Assembly: GCA_027924645.1 (NCBI GenBank)
Contig: BSBN01000297.1
Coordinates: 8,308,001-8,372,000 of the forward strand
Length of the DNA: 64,000 bases
Direction of reading: 5' to 3'
Source: Cunninghamia lanceolata
Taxonomy: Eukaryota > Streptophyta > Pinopsida > Cupressales > Cupressaceae
The translations under genes and the position numbers were made by a program. Below are positions 46,641-57,960 of the stretch, one piece after another; position 1 is the stretch's first letter; each line of letters starts with the position of its first letter. The notes beneath the pieces are model-generated. The model did not search any database and was not told the origin of the DNA. It worked only from the letters and a program-made list of their open reading frames with translations.

Positions 46641-47390
46641 AGACAGTTAGATTTCATTGGTATTCATGGTTATCCTAATCTAATTGACAATGATATTAGG
46701 ACTGCATTAACAAATTTCTCAGGTAACAATGCAGTATTTTGTGAAGAGCATTTGAAAGCATTTCTAAATTTAATGGATGGTTTTGAGGTTGAACATGAAG
46801 ATGTTGTTATGAAATTGTTTATGTAATCTTTGGTTGATGAAGCTAGAGAATGGTATAGAAATTTGTCTGATCAAGGTATTGGATCATGGGATGAATTCAA
46901 AAGGGTTTTTAGAGAATAGTATGGAGATAAGATTGATCCTAGGTTTATTTTAGATGAATTCACTAGCATAACTAAAGAATCAAATGAATTAGTTACTGAT
47001 TTTAATGCTAGATTAACTAAAATTATGAATAAAGTCCCAACTTATATGAGACCAAATGAACCAATGTGTATGGTTTTGTATACAAATGTTTTTGATGCTA
47101 AGATGGGATATGAGTTGAGGGATAAAAGCTCAGCTAGTTTAAGAAATGCTTTTAGGATTGCAACTAATATTGAGAATAATAAGGAAGCATTTGGAAATTG
47201 GGGTAGGAGAGATGAAGTGAAAATCCTACAAAACCCAAACAATAAAGTCCAACAGAATACAACTTCCACATTTGAAGACAATTTGGATAAAGTAATGAAT
47301 GCTTTTAAATATCTTAGCTACCAAGTGGCTAGGGTAGAAAAAGGACTAGGAGCTTACAAACAGAACTATTAGAAGCTAGAAAGAAGATCC
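46620..47390 (+). pseudogene. Element P gag core
   Basis: Reads LDRYRQLDFIGIHGYPNLI, then NNAVFCEEHLKAFLNLMDGF, DEAREWYRNLSDQGIGSWDE, FKRVFRE and KIDPRFILDEFTSITKESNE with FNARLTKIMNKVP: a classic retrotransposon gag core with its W-Y...W-E-F-K-FRE centre. TAG stops occur after KLFM and RE. The part from 47,035 is duplicated. Confidence 0.8.
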
Positions 47391-47740
47391 CAACTCATAT
47401 GAGACCAAATGAACCAATGTTTATGGTTTTGTGTACAAATGTTTTTGATGCTAAGATGGGATATGAGTTGAGGGATAAAAGATCAGCTAGTTTAAGAAAT
47501 GCTTTTAGGATTGCAACTAATATTGAGAATAATAAGAAAGCATCTGGAAATTGGGGTAGGAGAGATGAAGTGAAAATCCTACAAAACCCAAACAATAAAG
47601 TCCAACATAATACAACTTCCACATTTGAAGACAAGTAGGATAAAGTAATGAATGCTTTGAAAGATCTTAGCTACCAAGTGGCTAGGGTAGAAAAAGGACT
47701 AGGAGCTTACAAACAAAACTATCAGAAGCTAGAAAGAAGA
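47035..47740 (+). repeat. 353-bp tandem duplication in gag
   Basis: Units at 47,035-47,387 and 47,388-47,740 begin TCCCAACTTATATGAGACC and TCCCAACTCATATGAGACC. By eye they differ at about 13 positions (about 96% identity). Since 353 is not a multiple of 3, the duplication itself shifts the frame and would have inactivated gag. Confidence 0.9.
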
Positions 47741-47746
47741 CTATAG

Positions 47747-48700
47747 TTGCATGACACGCCATACAATACAAACCGGCATAATGGAAAACTTGTTCTAAAC
47801 AATAACAATAACCAGAAAGGTCAACATAGTAGAGATAAACTTGGTCTACTGAAGAAAAACATCAATGTGGTTGAGGATACTCCATGGTATATGGTCTGTC
47901 AAATGCCTCATTCACCATTGCAGTGTATGGTTGCTCGGTCTTTTCAAAATGATGCTAATAATTGTGATGAGTGTAATGAGCCACATTATAATGAAGATGA
48001 TAATATCAACATGTTATTTACCAGTGGTGACTACTCTTCTTCAGATCAACATGATGTTGAAATAGATGTGACTGAAATAAGTTATTAGAAAGAGAAGGTT
48101 TGTCAACAGGTCTTCTTAGATGATGAAAATGAAGATAATTATATATATGGACTTGACTTAGGAGTTCCTAATATTGGATTGAGGAGACCTTCTGATGAAG
48201 AACTCAGGGCTCTCACAGTTGTTGTAGTTGCTCAAGTAAAGAGTAACTACAACCTTAGGAGTAAGGTTCAGACTGGTGATCCTGGGAAACTAGGAAGCCT
48301 ATTTATGAAGCAGTTGCAGAACAATGCTAAAGGTTCCACTGTAGAGATTCCAAAGAAGTAAAACAATGGTAATAAAGAGTCCAAAGAACCAGGTAATAGC
48401 ATCAAGAATTCAGGAGGTGGTAAAGCTTCTCAGACTGATGACAAAGGTAAGAATCACAACACACCAAGTATGAGTCAAAATACAACTTAGGTGCAAAATT
48501 TTATTCCATTTGACATGACTCAAGCACTGTCACAAATGAAAGTTTTTGTCCCACTGCTTGAGGTGATGAAAATTAAAGAAAATAGGAATAAGGCATTGGC
48601 CTTAATTTATGGAATTGCTAACCATATAGATCAAGGTGAAAAATATTAGGAAAAGGACCAAGTAAATGATGTTGGGGAGGAGAAGATTCTAGAAGTATAT
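47747..48700 (+). pseudogene. Element P gag-protease linker
   Basis: Open pieces 47,747-48,088 (NNNNNQKGQHSRDKLGLL, WYMVCQMPHSPLQCMVARSF, acidic end) and 48,179-48,361 (RRPSDEELRALTVVVVAQVK), with TAG and TAA between, then a Lys/Asn/Gly-rich stretch and FDMTQALSQMKVFVPLLEVM. A Cys pair (NNCDECNEPH) lies near 47,955, but no full zinc knuckle is clear. It is the usual region between gag and protease. Confidence 0.55.
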
Positions 48701-49120
48701 TTAGGAACCACTCTCACTAAATGCCCCTCTCAGATAGAGCCTTTTTATGTTTCTTTGATTATAAATGGTAAAAAGGTAAGGAATTGTATGCTTGATTCAA
48801 GTGCATCTACTAATATCATGCCTTTAGCTATTATGGAAGAAATATGAATGAAAATAGAAAATGCATGTGGTAAGTGTTTTGCTATGGATAATAGGGAGGT
48901 GCATGTTATTGGGGTTATGAAGAATGTTGATTTTATGCTTATAGCTTACATTGAGAAAAAATATACTATGAATGTCATTGTAGTTGATATTCAACCTCAA
49001 TATGGGATGTTGTTGTCTAGGAGATGGGCATCATTGATTGAAGGCAATATGCAGTTAGATCTGTCTTATGCAATGATTCCCATAAATGGCAAAGATGTCA
49101 AATTGGAAAGAGAAGAAAGA
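48690..49120 (+). pseudogene. Element P aspartic protease
   Basis: Reads VYLGTTLTKCPSQIEPFYVS and RNCMLDSSASTNIMPLAIME: the catalytic D-S/T-G is present as D-S-S, so the Gly is lost. Further on are CGKCFAMDNREVHVIGVMKN and MNVIVVDIQPQYGMLLSRRW, the second half of the fold. One stop (TGA at 48,845) splits it. Confidence 0.7.
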
Positions 49121-49249
49121 GCACCAAAGTTGGTTGAAGAAGATGAACATGTTGATCAGGTATGCTTTGTTGATGTTGATTGTGATAACTTTCAGGTACT
49201 ATCATCTAATTCTGACACTGAGAATAAAAGACCAATTGATCATGAAGTA

Positions 49250-49735
49250 GAGAGGTCAAAATATGGAAATGAATTGTGGTCAATGTACTTTGATGGTGCC
49301 TATTCAAAGGGAGGTTTAGGTGCTGGTGTATTTTTTGTTGCTTCTAGTGGCAAAACTTTCAAGTTTTCATTTCTTTTGAAGTTTGAGTGTGCTAATAATA
49401 TTGTAGAATATGAAGCACTTTTGCTTGGATTGAACATAGTTGTGAAACATGGAATTGAAGCACTAAAATTATTAGGTGATTCAAAGCTTATTATTTCATA
49501 GGTCAGAGGCAAATATGCATAAAAATAAGAGGTTAAAGCAGTATAAGCATGTAGTGTGGGATGTTATTGAATTATTTGATGCATTTTCTATTAATTGGAT
49601 TGAAAGGTCTAGGAATGTCATGGCAGATTTCTTGGCAAATGCTCCAGTCAGACCGGATGACATTACTTTAGCTGACATTGTAAAAGTGGAGATAAAGGTA
49701 AGGCCTGCAAATATGAAAATCAAGAGATAGATTTT
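49250..49735 (+). pseudogene. Element P RNase H (aRH-like) between protease and RT
   Basis: Reads ELWSMYFDGAYSKGGLGAGV (Asp at 49,292), NIVEYEALLLGLNIVVKHG (Glu), LLGDSKLIIS (Asp) and, after a TAG and a one-base frame change near 49,520, DAFSINWIERSRNVMADFLA (last Asp). All four catalytic acids of an RNase H are therefore visible. The YFDG-YEALLxGL-GDSxL-ADxLA pattern is that of the extra RNase H of Tat elements. Here it stands before RT, while a separate RT-linked RNase H follows RT at 50.9 kb. Confidence 0.8.
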
Positions 49736-49831
49736 TAGAACTTTGTGGAAACTGTTGATGGGAAAGAAACACTATTTGGTAATGAGATAATATAGTTAAA
49801 TACAAACAAGATTCCAAAAGGATTAGTTTCT

Positions 49832-50890
49832 TTGGAAAGGGAATTTGATAATAGTGATCAATTTTTTGCTAAGTTCACTTCCACAAATAAGCAGGATCTA
49901 GAAGAAGTGAATTTAGGTACAGACAATGCTCCTAAGAAGGTTTATATTTGTAAAAAACTTACCCCACATATAAGAACAATGCTGATTGCCTTACTCAGAA
50001 AGTACAAGCATGTTTTTGCATGGTCATATGATGATTTAAAAGCCTATAGGGAAGACCTATTTCAACATGATATTCCACTAAAGCCATATGCTAAGCCATT
50101 CAAGAAAAAACAAAGACCAATAAATCCAACCCTAGCTCCAAAAAAGCAAGAAGAATTAATAAAGCTTAGGGATGGAGGAATCGTCAAACCTATTAGGCAC
50201 TCTACTTGGGTTTCCAATTTAGTTCCAGTTAGAAAAAAGAATGGAGATATCAGACTATGTGTTGATTTAGGAATTTGAATGTGTTGTCTCTAAAGGATAA
50301 TTACCCACTGCCTAATATGGAAGCTTTGCTGCAAAAGGTTACAGGATGTGAGCTTTTATCCATGATGAATGGATTTTCAGGTTACAATCAAGTAAAGATG
50401 AATGAATCTGAGAAATATAAGACTATTTTCAATACACCTTGGGGCACATATGTGTATGTAAGGATGCCTTTTATACTGACAAATGTAAGAGCAAAATTTC
50501 AAAGAGTAATGGACATTGCATTTGTAGGTCTTATAGACTTAGACTGGCAGTGTATCAAGATGATTTGACTACTTATTCCAAGAAGGCAAATGATCACTGC
50601 ATGCATCTAGAGAAGATTTTCATTAGAGCATTGGAGTATGGCATATCACTTAATCCCAAGAAGTGTACATTTCAAGTGACTGAGGGTAAGTGATTGGGAC
50701 ACATTATGTCTAAGGGTGGAGTAAGAATTGATCCTTATTGGGTTGCAACCATTAACAAAATTCTAATGCCTAAATTAGTTAAAGGAATTCAGTCATTTTT
50801 TGGCCAGATTAATTTTGTAAGAAGACTTGTCAAAACAAGCATTTCAAAACATAAAAGAAGCTATCAAAACAACTCCTGTGTTGAAATCTC
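49832..50890 (+). pseudogene. Element P reverse transcriptase
   Basis: The first 148 codons are open (49,832-50,278): HVFAWSYDDLKAYREDLFQH, ELIKLRDGGIVKPIRHSTWV and KKNGDIRLCVDL. After a frame change come LKDNYPLPNMEALLQKVTG, MMNGFSGYNQVKM, FNTPWGTYVYVRMPF and, in another frame, the catalytic box as VYQDDLTTYSK (Y-Q-D-D, both Asp kept). Then ISLNPKKCTFQVTEGK, LGHIMSKGGVRIDP and IQSFFGQINFVRRLV. Frame changes lie near 50,275, 50,540 and 50,690. Confidence 0.85.
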
Positions 50891-51220
50891 CTAATTTTTC
50901 AAAGCCTTTTAAATTGTTTTCCTTTGCCTCTTTTCATACTATAGATGTAGTTTTGTTATAGAAAAACAATGAAGGATATGAACAACCTATTGCATTTTTT
51001 AGTAAGTCCTTGCAGGCTACAGAATTGAAGTATGATATAATGGAGAAACAAGATTATGCCTTGGTCAGAGAAGTGAATAATTTTAGGGCATATTTGGTTG
51101 GTGCTCAGATCACAACTTATGTTCCTCATTCTGTTGTAAAGGATATCCTTACATAGTGAGAAGTGACAGGAAGATGGTGTAAATGGATAAATAAGATTCA
51201 AGAAATTAACATTGATATTC
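50890..51220 (+). pseudogene. Element P RT-linked RNase H
   Basis: Reads SKPFKLFSFASFHTIDVVLL, a TAG, then KNNEGYEQPIAFFSKSLQ, ELKYDIMEKQDYALV, FRAYLVGAQITTYVPHSVVK and WCKWINKIQEINIDIQITKL: the usual gypsy RNase H and its connection. Directly after it comes integrase, with no second RNase H in between. Confidence 0.75.
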
Positions 51221-51369
51221 AGATTACCAAATTGGTGAGAGGACAAGGCTTAGCAAAGTTGATGACTGAATCAAATCTTGAGGCTTGCCAGGTGAATGTG
51301 GTTCAGAATGTTGTACAAGACAAAGTATGTAGTTCAGAGTGGTATAAGGATATTGTCCAATACCTATAG

Positions 51370-52346
51370 GATATGACATGTCCAATTCACTTAAGTGACA
51401 ATCAGAAGAGGACATTGAAATTGCAAGCCATAAAATATGTCATTCTGCAAGGAGAATCGTATTGGAAAAATCCTGAAGGTCTATTTCTTAGATGTGTCGA
51501 TGAAGATCAGGCTACTAAGATTTTGACTGAGATGCATAGTGGAGTGTGTGGAGGACATTATATGCCCAAAACTACTACACATAAGATCTTGAGATCAAGA
51601 TATTGGTGGCCTACACTTTTTTCTAATGTACACAAGATGGTGAGAACCTGTGAAGCCTGCCAAAGATTTTCAAGAAAAATGAAGTATGCAGGTGCATTGC
51701 CACTCAGGACCATAACAGTTGAAGCTCCCTTTCAGCAATAGGGGATTGATTTTATTAGTGAAATTACAGAGAAGTCAAGTGGAGGACACAACTGGATAGT
51801 GGTTGTCACTAACTATTTTACCAAATGCATTGAAGCAATTCCAACAAGAAAGGCTACAAGCAAGGTTGTTGCAGATTTTGTCCTGGAATATATAATAATT
51901 AGATTTGGAGTACTTGCAAAACTAGTGACAGATAATGCAATGTGCTTTAGGTCAAGTGAGTTTGTATATTTCTACAATGATTATGGTATCACTTTGTCAT
52001 ACTCTTCACCATATCACCCCAGGGCAATGGTCAAGTTGAATCTAGCAACAAGAGTTTAATGATTATAATCAAAAGGATCATTTGAAAGAATAAAAAGGCA
52101 TGGGATTCCAAACTCAAGTTGGCAGTATGGGTCTATAGAGTGACAACTAAGAAAGAAACAAGGAAGTCTCATTTTGAATTAGTATATGGAGTAGAAGCAA
52201 AGATGCTTGTGAACAATCTCTTACCAGTATACAGGTTCATATAGGAAAATGATGATGATATAGAAGATGCAATGGAAGAGAGGATCAATCAGTTGGTTTC
52301 ACTAAATGAGACTAGAAGAGAAGCATAGAATACTAGTCTGAAGAAG
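51370..52346 (+). pseudogene. Element P integrase, cut by NA2
   Basis: The open part 51,373-51,741 has the zinc-binding domain, HSGVCGGHYMPKTTTHKIL (His pair) and CEACQRF (Cys pair), after GLFLRCVDE. The core (51,750-52,059) has GIDFISEI, VVTNYFTKCIEAIPTRKATS (the usual first Asp reads Asn), KLVTDNAMCF (second Asp kept) and SPYHPRAMVKL. It then continues with stops as WDSKLKLAVWVYRVTT and SHFELVYGVEAKM to 52,346, where the NA2 LTR starts. The catalytic Glu region is decayed. Confidence 0.8.
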
Positions 52347-53118
52347 TGTAGACACCTAAAAGTGTCCTCAACTTGAAAACACCACTTTCATGTCATTTTC
52401 TTCCAAATTTCACATTCAGCTATTACATTTTCTCATCTCTTCCACATTCTCCTATTTCCCCCTATTTTTCCTCTATAATTAAATAATTATTTAATTATTC
52501 ACTTTTTAGTGTCCCCTTCACTAAATTAATTTAAATAAATAAACATTTATTTAAATTATAGCACTTACCCTTGAATAAATATAACACATTTACTTAGGGG
52601 TTCACATGCATTATCCCACTTCACATAAATTAAATAAATTGCCCAAATTTATTTAATTTAAAATTCCTACACCTCATCATATTTTTCAAATTTAAAATTC
52701 TCTTTTTTCCTCTTATGAGGGGGAAACCCTAATCGATCTGCACCCTTCATTTCCCTCCAAAGTCAACAGGCAATCTGAGCCATCCATTCAAACCTATTCC
52801 TTTATAAAATCACTTCTCCAGTCTCATTTTGAGATCTCTTAGACATCTATTAGGTTACAACTCTCTAATATGTTGTATTCTCTCTGATATTTTGCTACTT
52901 CACTCATTTAAGCTTCTCACGATTATTGCAAATCTACAAAATCTAAGAACACAATCAAAAAATTAAGGAGAACAATGGAGCTAAGTCGAATGTTAGCTTA
53001 GAATCTTAGCTTGTTTATGTTTATTTGACTGAATTCTTAGCTTGCTTGCACTCCATTGAGGAGTTAGGGTTTGTTGTACTTTGTTTTTTGCATGCTTGAA
53101 AGTTTTTAACCTAACACA
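52347..53118 (+). mobile_element. 5' LTR of NA2 (772 bp)
   Basis: Begins TGTAGACACCTAAAAG, ends ...CTAACACA. A TATA-like TTTATAAAA is at 52,801. U3 is AT-rich with near-palindromic words such as the TAATTAAATAA.. inverted repeat near 52,475-52,500. It matches NA1's LTR at both ends and in several inner blocks. Confidence 0.8.
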
Positions 53119-53121
53119 TTT

Positions 53122-53137
53122 TGGTGAACCTGACGTG
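53122..53137 (+). promoter_or_regulatory. Primer-binding site of NA2
   Basis: TGGTGAACCTGACGTG, 3 nt after the LTR end, shared with NA1 except for a small change in the middle. tRNA not identified. Confidence 0.65.
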
Positions 53138-54144
53138 AATAAGAGTGTTTTTGTCAACTTCTAAAATTCAGTTTTTGCAGGTTACTCTCGAGCCTGAAAT
53201 GGACCTCACTGTGAGTCCGGGAGGCCTCACAGACAAAGATTAACATAAAACTTGCTAGGTTTTGGTCACTACAAATTTTTTGAAAATTTTGTTAGGGCAT
53301 AGTCCATATAGTATGGATCTGTACCGTACAGACCCACCATATAGTATGCAATAGTTATGATCTCATCGTTGTTGCCAGTGTTTATTTGTAGGTTGTAGGT
53401 TTCATGGTATTTTGATGGTTTGAAAAATCTGGCATTTTTATGGGTTTTCAACTGTTGAAAAATCTTTGTTCTGTCGCCATTGTTTATGAAGGCTTTATCA
53501 CACGGGTTTTGTTTGCATATTTTGTTGGCCGCTATTGACTATGTTTATCATTGATGGTCGATGTGTTCAAATACTAGGTGACATTGTTTACATTGCAAGT
53601 CGTAGCCTCTTATCCTCTGATTGACCACATCCCAACACCCTGCCACTATTTAAAAACCCAAGGTCCGCCGAGAGAGACTTGGTTGCCACCCATTTTATAC
53701 TATCAAAACCTTGCCCTCTCCGCCATTACCCATCAAAACCCTAAATTTCCACCCATTCCCACAATAGACCTCTGCTAAAACCCTAAATATCCTATTCGTT
53801 TGCCTATTGTGAAGTCCAAATCCATTGCTTCCCCTGTAAAACAATCATCTCACATAAACCCTAACTGCTTTCTAAATCACATTGCCTGCTCTAAACTGCT
53901 ATCTGCCGACTACTAAAAAGCCCTAAATCTCACTTGTGTCAATACCTTTGACCAACTCCTTGGTCAACGTTTTAGCCGGCTACGATTTGGTTGACTCCTG
54001 TGTTCTAGGGTTTTAATACCCTTCATTCCCCGCGGACCGCCACTGTCTTTTAGGGATTTAAGCCCTTTGTGTCACACAGAAACACAAAATCCATGCGGGA
54101 CTATCGACGTTAAAATGCTTTAGGCCCCTTTTGGTCATCAGCCC

Positions 54145-54162
54145 TGGTCACCTTAGTGACCA
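54145..54162 (+). promoter_or_regulatory. Conserved leader hairpin, NA2 copy
   Basis: TGGTCACCTTAGTGACCA, identical to the NA1 copy at 6,299-6,316 (minus strand): 7-bp stem, CTTA loop. Confidence 0.45.
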
Positions 54163-56040
54163 TTGGGGGAAGGGAAGAGCTTCTACGCCCCCTTGTTTCA
54201 TTTCCTTTTTTCTTTTTATTTCAGTTTCGCCCCTGATCATATGGACGGCCAGGGGCTAATCTAAGCCCTAACTGTAACACTAACCACCAGATGGATAACC
54301 ACTTCATGTGATCAAAACCAACGCTGATAGCTAGCGGTCTGTGTAACCGCCAGGCCCTACCCTTCACCTCCTTAAGCCCTAATAGGGCATTATTTTTCTT
54401 TTTACCATAACTTTCTCACATAGGCATAATTTCGAGAAACGAGTGGTGTTGCGAAGCTAGTTCGCTTAGCTACATTGTGGTAAAGTCATTTTAAGGTAAT
54501 AGTGCTATTTTATTAGGTAATTTTTTAGTCAAAGTCAACATTGGTTTGGAACTTCAAATGCACATATCTTTTACATTTTTATTAGATTTCCATGATTTTT
54601 TTTCAAATTGCTTTGAGTTTCATGTACTATCTGATGGTGATATTTGTTTTGCTATGACTAATCAAAATTTTTAGATATTTTCTAGATTCAATTATTGCAA
54701 GTCTCTTGGCCTTTTTGTCTTGGTGGCTTGTAAAGGGGGTATTTCACTTGATGTTTTATGTTTTGCACATTATGATAGAGGATTTTTTTGCTATTCATTT
54801 CTAATTTGTAGCTTTGTGGCATTCATTGGGAGAAGACTCTTGTTTGAAACTACTAACAAATTTGGTGCAAGCTTCCATTCTTTTATGTGTGTGTGTTTTG
54901 CTATCATAGGAACACTTCGATTTGGTGCATAAAAAGAACAATAACTTGCTATTTTCACACTCATTTTTGGGCTTAAAAGGATTCATTGTCTTCTTTGTTT
55001 GGTGACCTTGTTTGTATTTTGAGGAGTGTATTCTCTTCCCTCACACTTTAAGTGATCTTGGGAAACAAAAACTCTTCTCAACACTTTCATTATCACACCA
55101 CACATTTAGTTTCTAAAGGCTAATGAACTCTTGCTAGTGTGACTAAGTAATATGTGTATGCTCTCTCCTCGTATCTTTGTATGAACTTGGAGATCAAAAA
55201 ATTTACTTGTGTCACTTTTGTAACCCTTTAGATAGGGCCTACCTTTGAGACACATCCATATGAAGAACTCATTAGCAACCCAAAGCAGTGTTTCCCTTGG
55301 GCCGCTATATAAATAGATAAGGTGAAAGCCAAGTCTAAACTGCCATTAGCCTTTGTTGTACAATGCCAATCCAAAAGTGCAAGCTACCCACGTTTATGTG
55401 AGGTATTTTTTAGTACCATTAGTAGGATTGGTTAAAGCCTTAAGTGGCTTGCTGGATGCTCGCGAGGTGGTAAGTCCCCGGGTTGTGACTAGAAGACAAA
55501 TTAGTTAGAAGCCACCCTTTATGATTAAGTTTTATTGGTGTCACTCTTGGTGCAAGGGTTCCATACCCTGAAGTTACTCACCATATGGACTCCCTTGGGA
55601 TGAGATGGAAATCCTTGGCTTAGCATAAGCTAAATATGTAGCTTTTAGGGGAAAGGGTGATTGGGTCATCCTTCTAGGCTAGGAGACCCCTATCCATCCT
55701 CTCTCGCAAAGACAAGAGTGTACACACCCCACTCTAGGGTGTCCCTACCTTGCGTCGAAGGAGTTACCAAGTTGTGGGCCCCAGTGTCATGCCATTAGCC
55801 AATGACCTTAGGATAGGAACTATCTTATATGTGTGAACTATTTTCAAATTGTGATTAAGACCCGTGGAAATTTGGGGTTACACAGCCCTTGAACACACAC
55901 TAACTCTTACAAAGTCAAGAGTCACATCCAATCTGATTGCCAAGTGTCTTCGGTGAACCCAAATAACTAGGTTACAATTGCATTGAGGAAGGAAAATTGT
56001 CTGTGCCTCAAAAAACAAAAATGACCAAGTTCGTTCAAAT

Positions 56041-56262
56041 GGGGGTGTTCGATTGAATACTAAGAAAGCCCAAGTCATTGGGGGGTTCGATCGAACCCCC
56101 TCCCTCGTATGATTTTTTTATTAATAAAAATGGGGGGTTTGATCGAACCCCCCCATTATGATTTTTTAATTTTTAAATAGGTGGGTTCGATTGAACCCCA
56201 GTTTGATCAAATGGGTCATGGGGGGTTCATTTGAACACCCATTTGATCGAACCCCCTTATTT
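56041..56262. repeat. Cluster of GGGGGTTCGATCGAACCCCC palindromes
   Basis: A perfect 20-bp palindrome, GGGGGTTCGATCGAACCCCC, lies at 56,081-56,100. Variants occur at about 56,041-56,057, 56,132-56,153, 56,181-56,199, 56,201-56,212 and 56,220-56,262. Spacing is about 40-50 bp, with AT-rich DNA between the second, third and fourth. Confidence 0.85.
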
Positions 56263-57960
56263 TGCCCTTGCCCCTCTCCAGCTACAATTTTAGGCAGATT
56301 TTTGGGTTTTGAAGCTCAGGTTAAGGATCAAAATGGAAGCAACTTGACAAACCCATCTAGAGGATTATAGTCCTTGAAACGAGCTTTCTATCAAGTATAA
56401 TTTTAATATGTTGTGGTTTTATTATAATTATTTTTTAGTTTAATTAAACATAGGTTTTTCACCAAAAATCAAGCTCTCTATTCTACACGTGGAAAAATAG
56501 TATATTACCAAAAAAAATTATGAAAAATATCTATCCTCTTGGTATTCATGTCCTTGATCCAACAAAAAAAATTGAATTATGATACATACAAAAAAAGTTA
56601 TGCTTTACACAGTACACCTATGTCTAAATTGTAATTGGTTTGACTTCAAAAGTTAATTAAAAGAAAAATATTCAATAAAACATTATGAAACCAAATGCAT
56701 CCTCTAGATATCGTAGTTAAAAATCTAAATTTGAAAAAATTAGAATTTTATCCTTCATAGAAAAAAGTTATGTTTTACACAATACACATCACTCTTTAAA
56801 AATGGTGTTTACTGTTAAAAACTAGTTATTGAAGGAGATGGAAAAAGAAATGCAATTTGATTCCAAAAAATTTTAAAAATATATACTTAGAATCTACACA
56901 CAAAATGTGACAAATCACTAGTTTACATCATCTTCAAATTCCTCACGGTTTACCAACTATAGGTGTCCGAAAGTGAAGATTTTTTTCAAAATGTTCATTT
57001 CAATGTCAACTTTGGCCAAAAAGTGTAACCCACTATTGTGGGATCACCCTCTTATATGTTTGATGTGCCTTCTAATTTTTCAAACAAATTGCCCAAACAA
57101 ACATAGAAACAATACACCACAATCGTAGGGAAACCTTTGAGCATCTACCTTCCCTATCCAACTCAAACTGCAATTGTGTCAACATGCCTAAGACTTGTTA
57201 ATTCCACCCACTCCTTGCAATTGCTTAGGATGGTTTACATTAGTCTTGCTCAAACTCATTGCATTCACTTAGGTTATCCTTGCATTGATTTAGCCCTTTG
57301 CACTTTAGATCAACCTCAAAAATTAAGTCACCTTTGAGACTTGGAAAATAGGAGATTTGTCATACTTTGATCATACCTTAGTTACAACCTTGAAGTGTCT
57401 AAGACCTTGCCCTTTCCCATCAATAAAATCAATTTGCAAGTTGTACTTTAAACTCACATTTGGGTCCATCCTCCTTAATTTGCAAGTTGAGTTTCCAACT
57501 CATGTGTCTAGTTTGGAGGCTCACTTCATTCAATCATTATTCTCCCAACACTTGCAAGGTCTTAAACAATTTAAATTAATCACTTGGGTATACCTTAGTG
57601 TGCTTTAGCATCCTCTTTTATCAAAATCTCTTAAGGTTGCTTATCCGATTAGCTTTAGACATTGTCATGAATTCATCCCTCATTAGTAGCCTTTGTCATA
57701 GCTTCATTATCAAAACTCCCAAAACATAGAATTAGTGACATTTCATCATTACCAACATAGCATTAGCTACACTTGTCATCCTCATTTGCCAAAATTCCCA
57801 TTAGTTGCATTTGTCATACCTATTGTTCACAAAAAATCCCCAAAACATACCTTAGTCACATAGATCACCTTGCATTGTCATCCCAATAGCATCCCAAAAA
57901 TTCACAAGTCTTGTATGGTGGAAACACGGTTGCAAAAGAAGAGAAAGGGAATAGATCCTC
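56263..57960. other. NA2-specific leader part
   Basis: No gene. The 56.4-57.0 kb part is AT-rich. Repeated words such as AAAGTTATG(C/T)TTTACACA(G/A)TACAC occur at 56,597 and 56,764, about 167 bp apart. Confidence 0.4.

Larger units (their letters stand above)
44557..52346 (+). mobile_element. Element P: gypsy element with RNase H ahead of RT
   Basis: LTR, PBS, gag, Asn/Gln-rich linker, protease, an RNase H domain (49.25-49.73 kb), RT, RT-linked RNase H and integrase follow on one strand. The element stops at 52,346, where NA2 begins inside the integrase/3' region. Decay is moderate: whole domains are still open, and stops are mainly TAG. The domain order differs from TatA and TatB in the same window, where the extra RNase H follows the RT-linked one. 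Confidence 0.8.

Noticed and set aside
47955..47990. Zinc knuckle in element P gag
   Set aside because: A Cys pair and a His are present, but the spacing does not give a C-C-H-C knuckle.
54720..54932. Plus-strand Cys/Phe-rich frame in the NA2 leader
   Set aside because: Looks like a membrane peptide but lies in leader sequence shared with NA1, where no such frame is kept.
56041..56262. CRISPR-like array
   Set aside because: Repeats are palindromic and variable, spacers are AT-rich and unequal, and the window is plant DNA.
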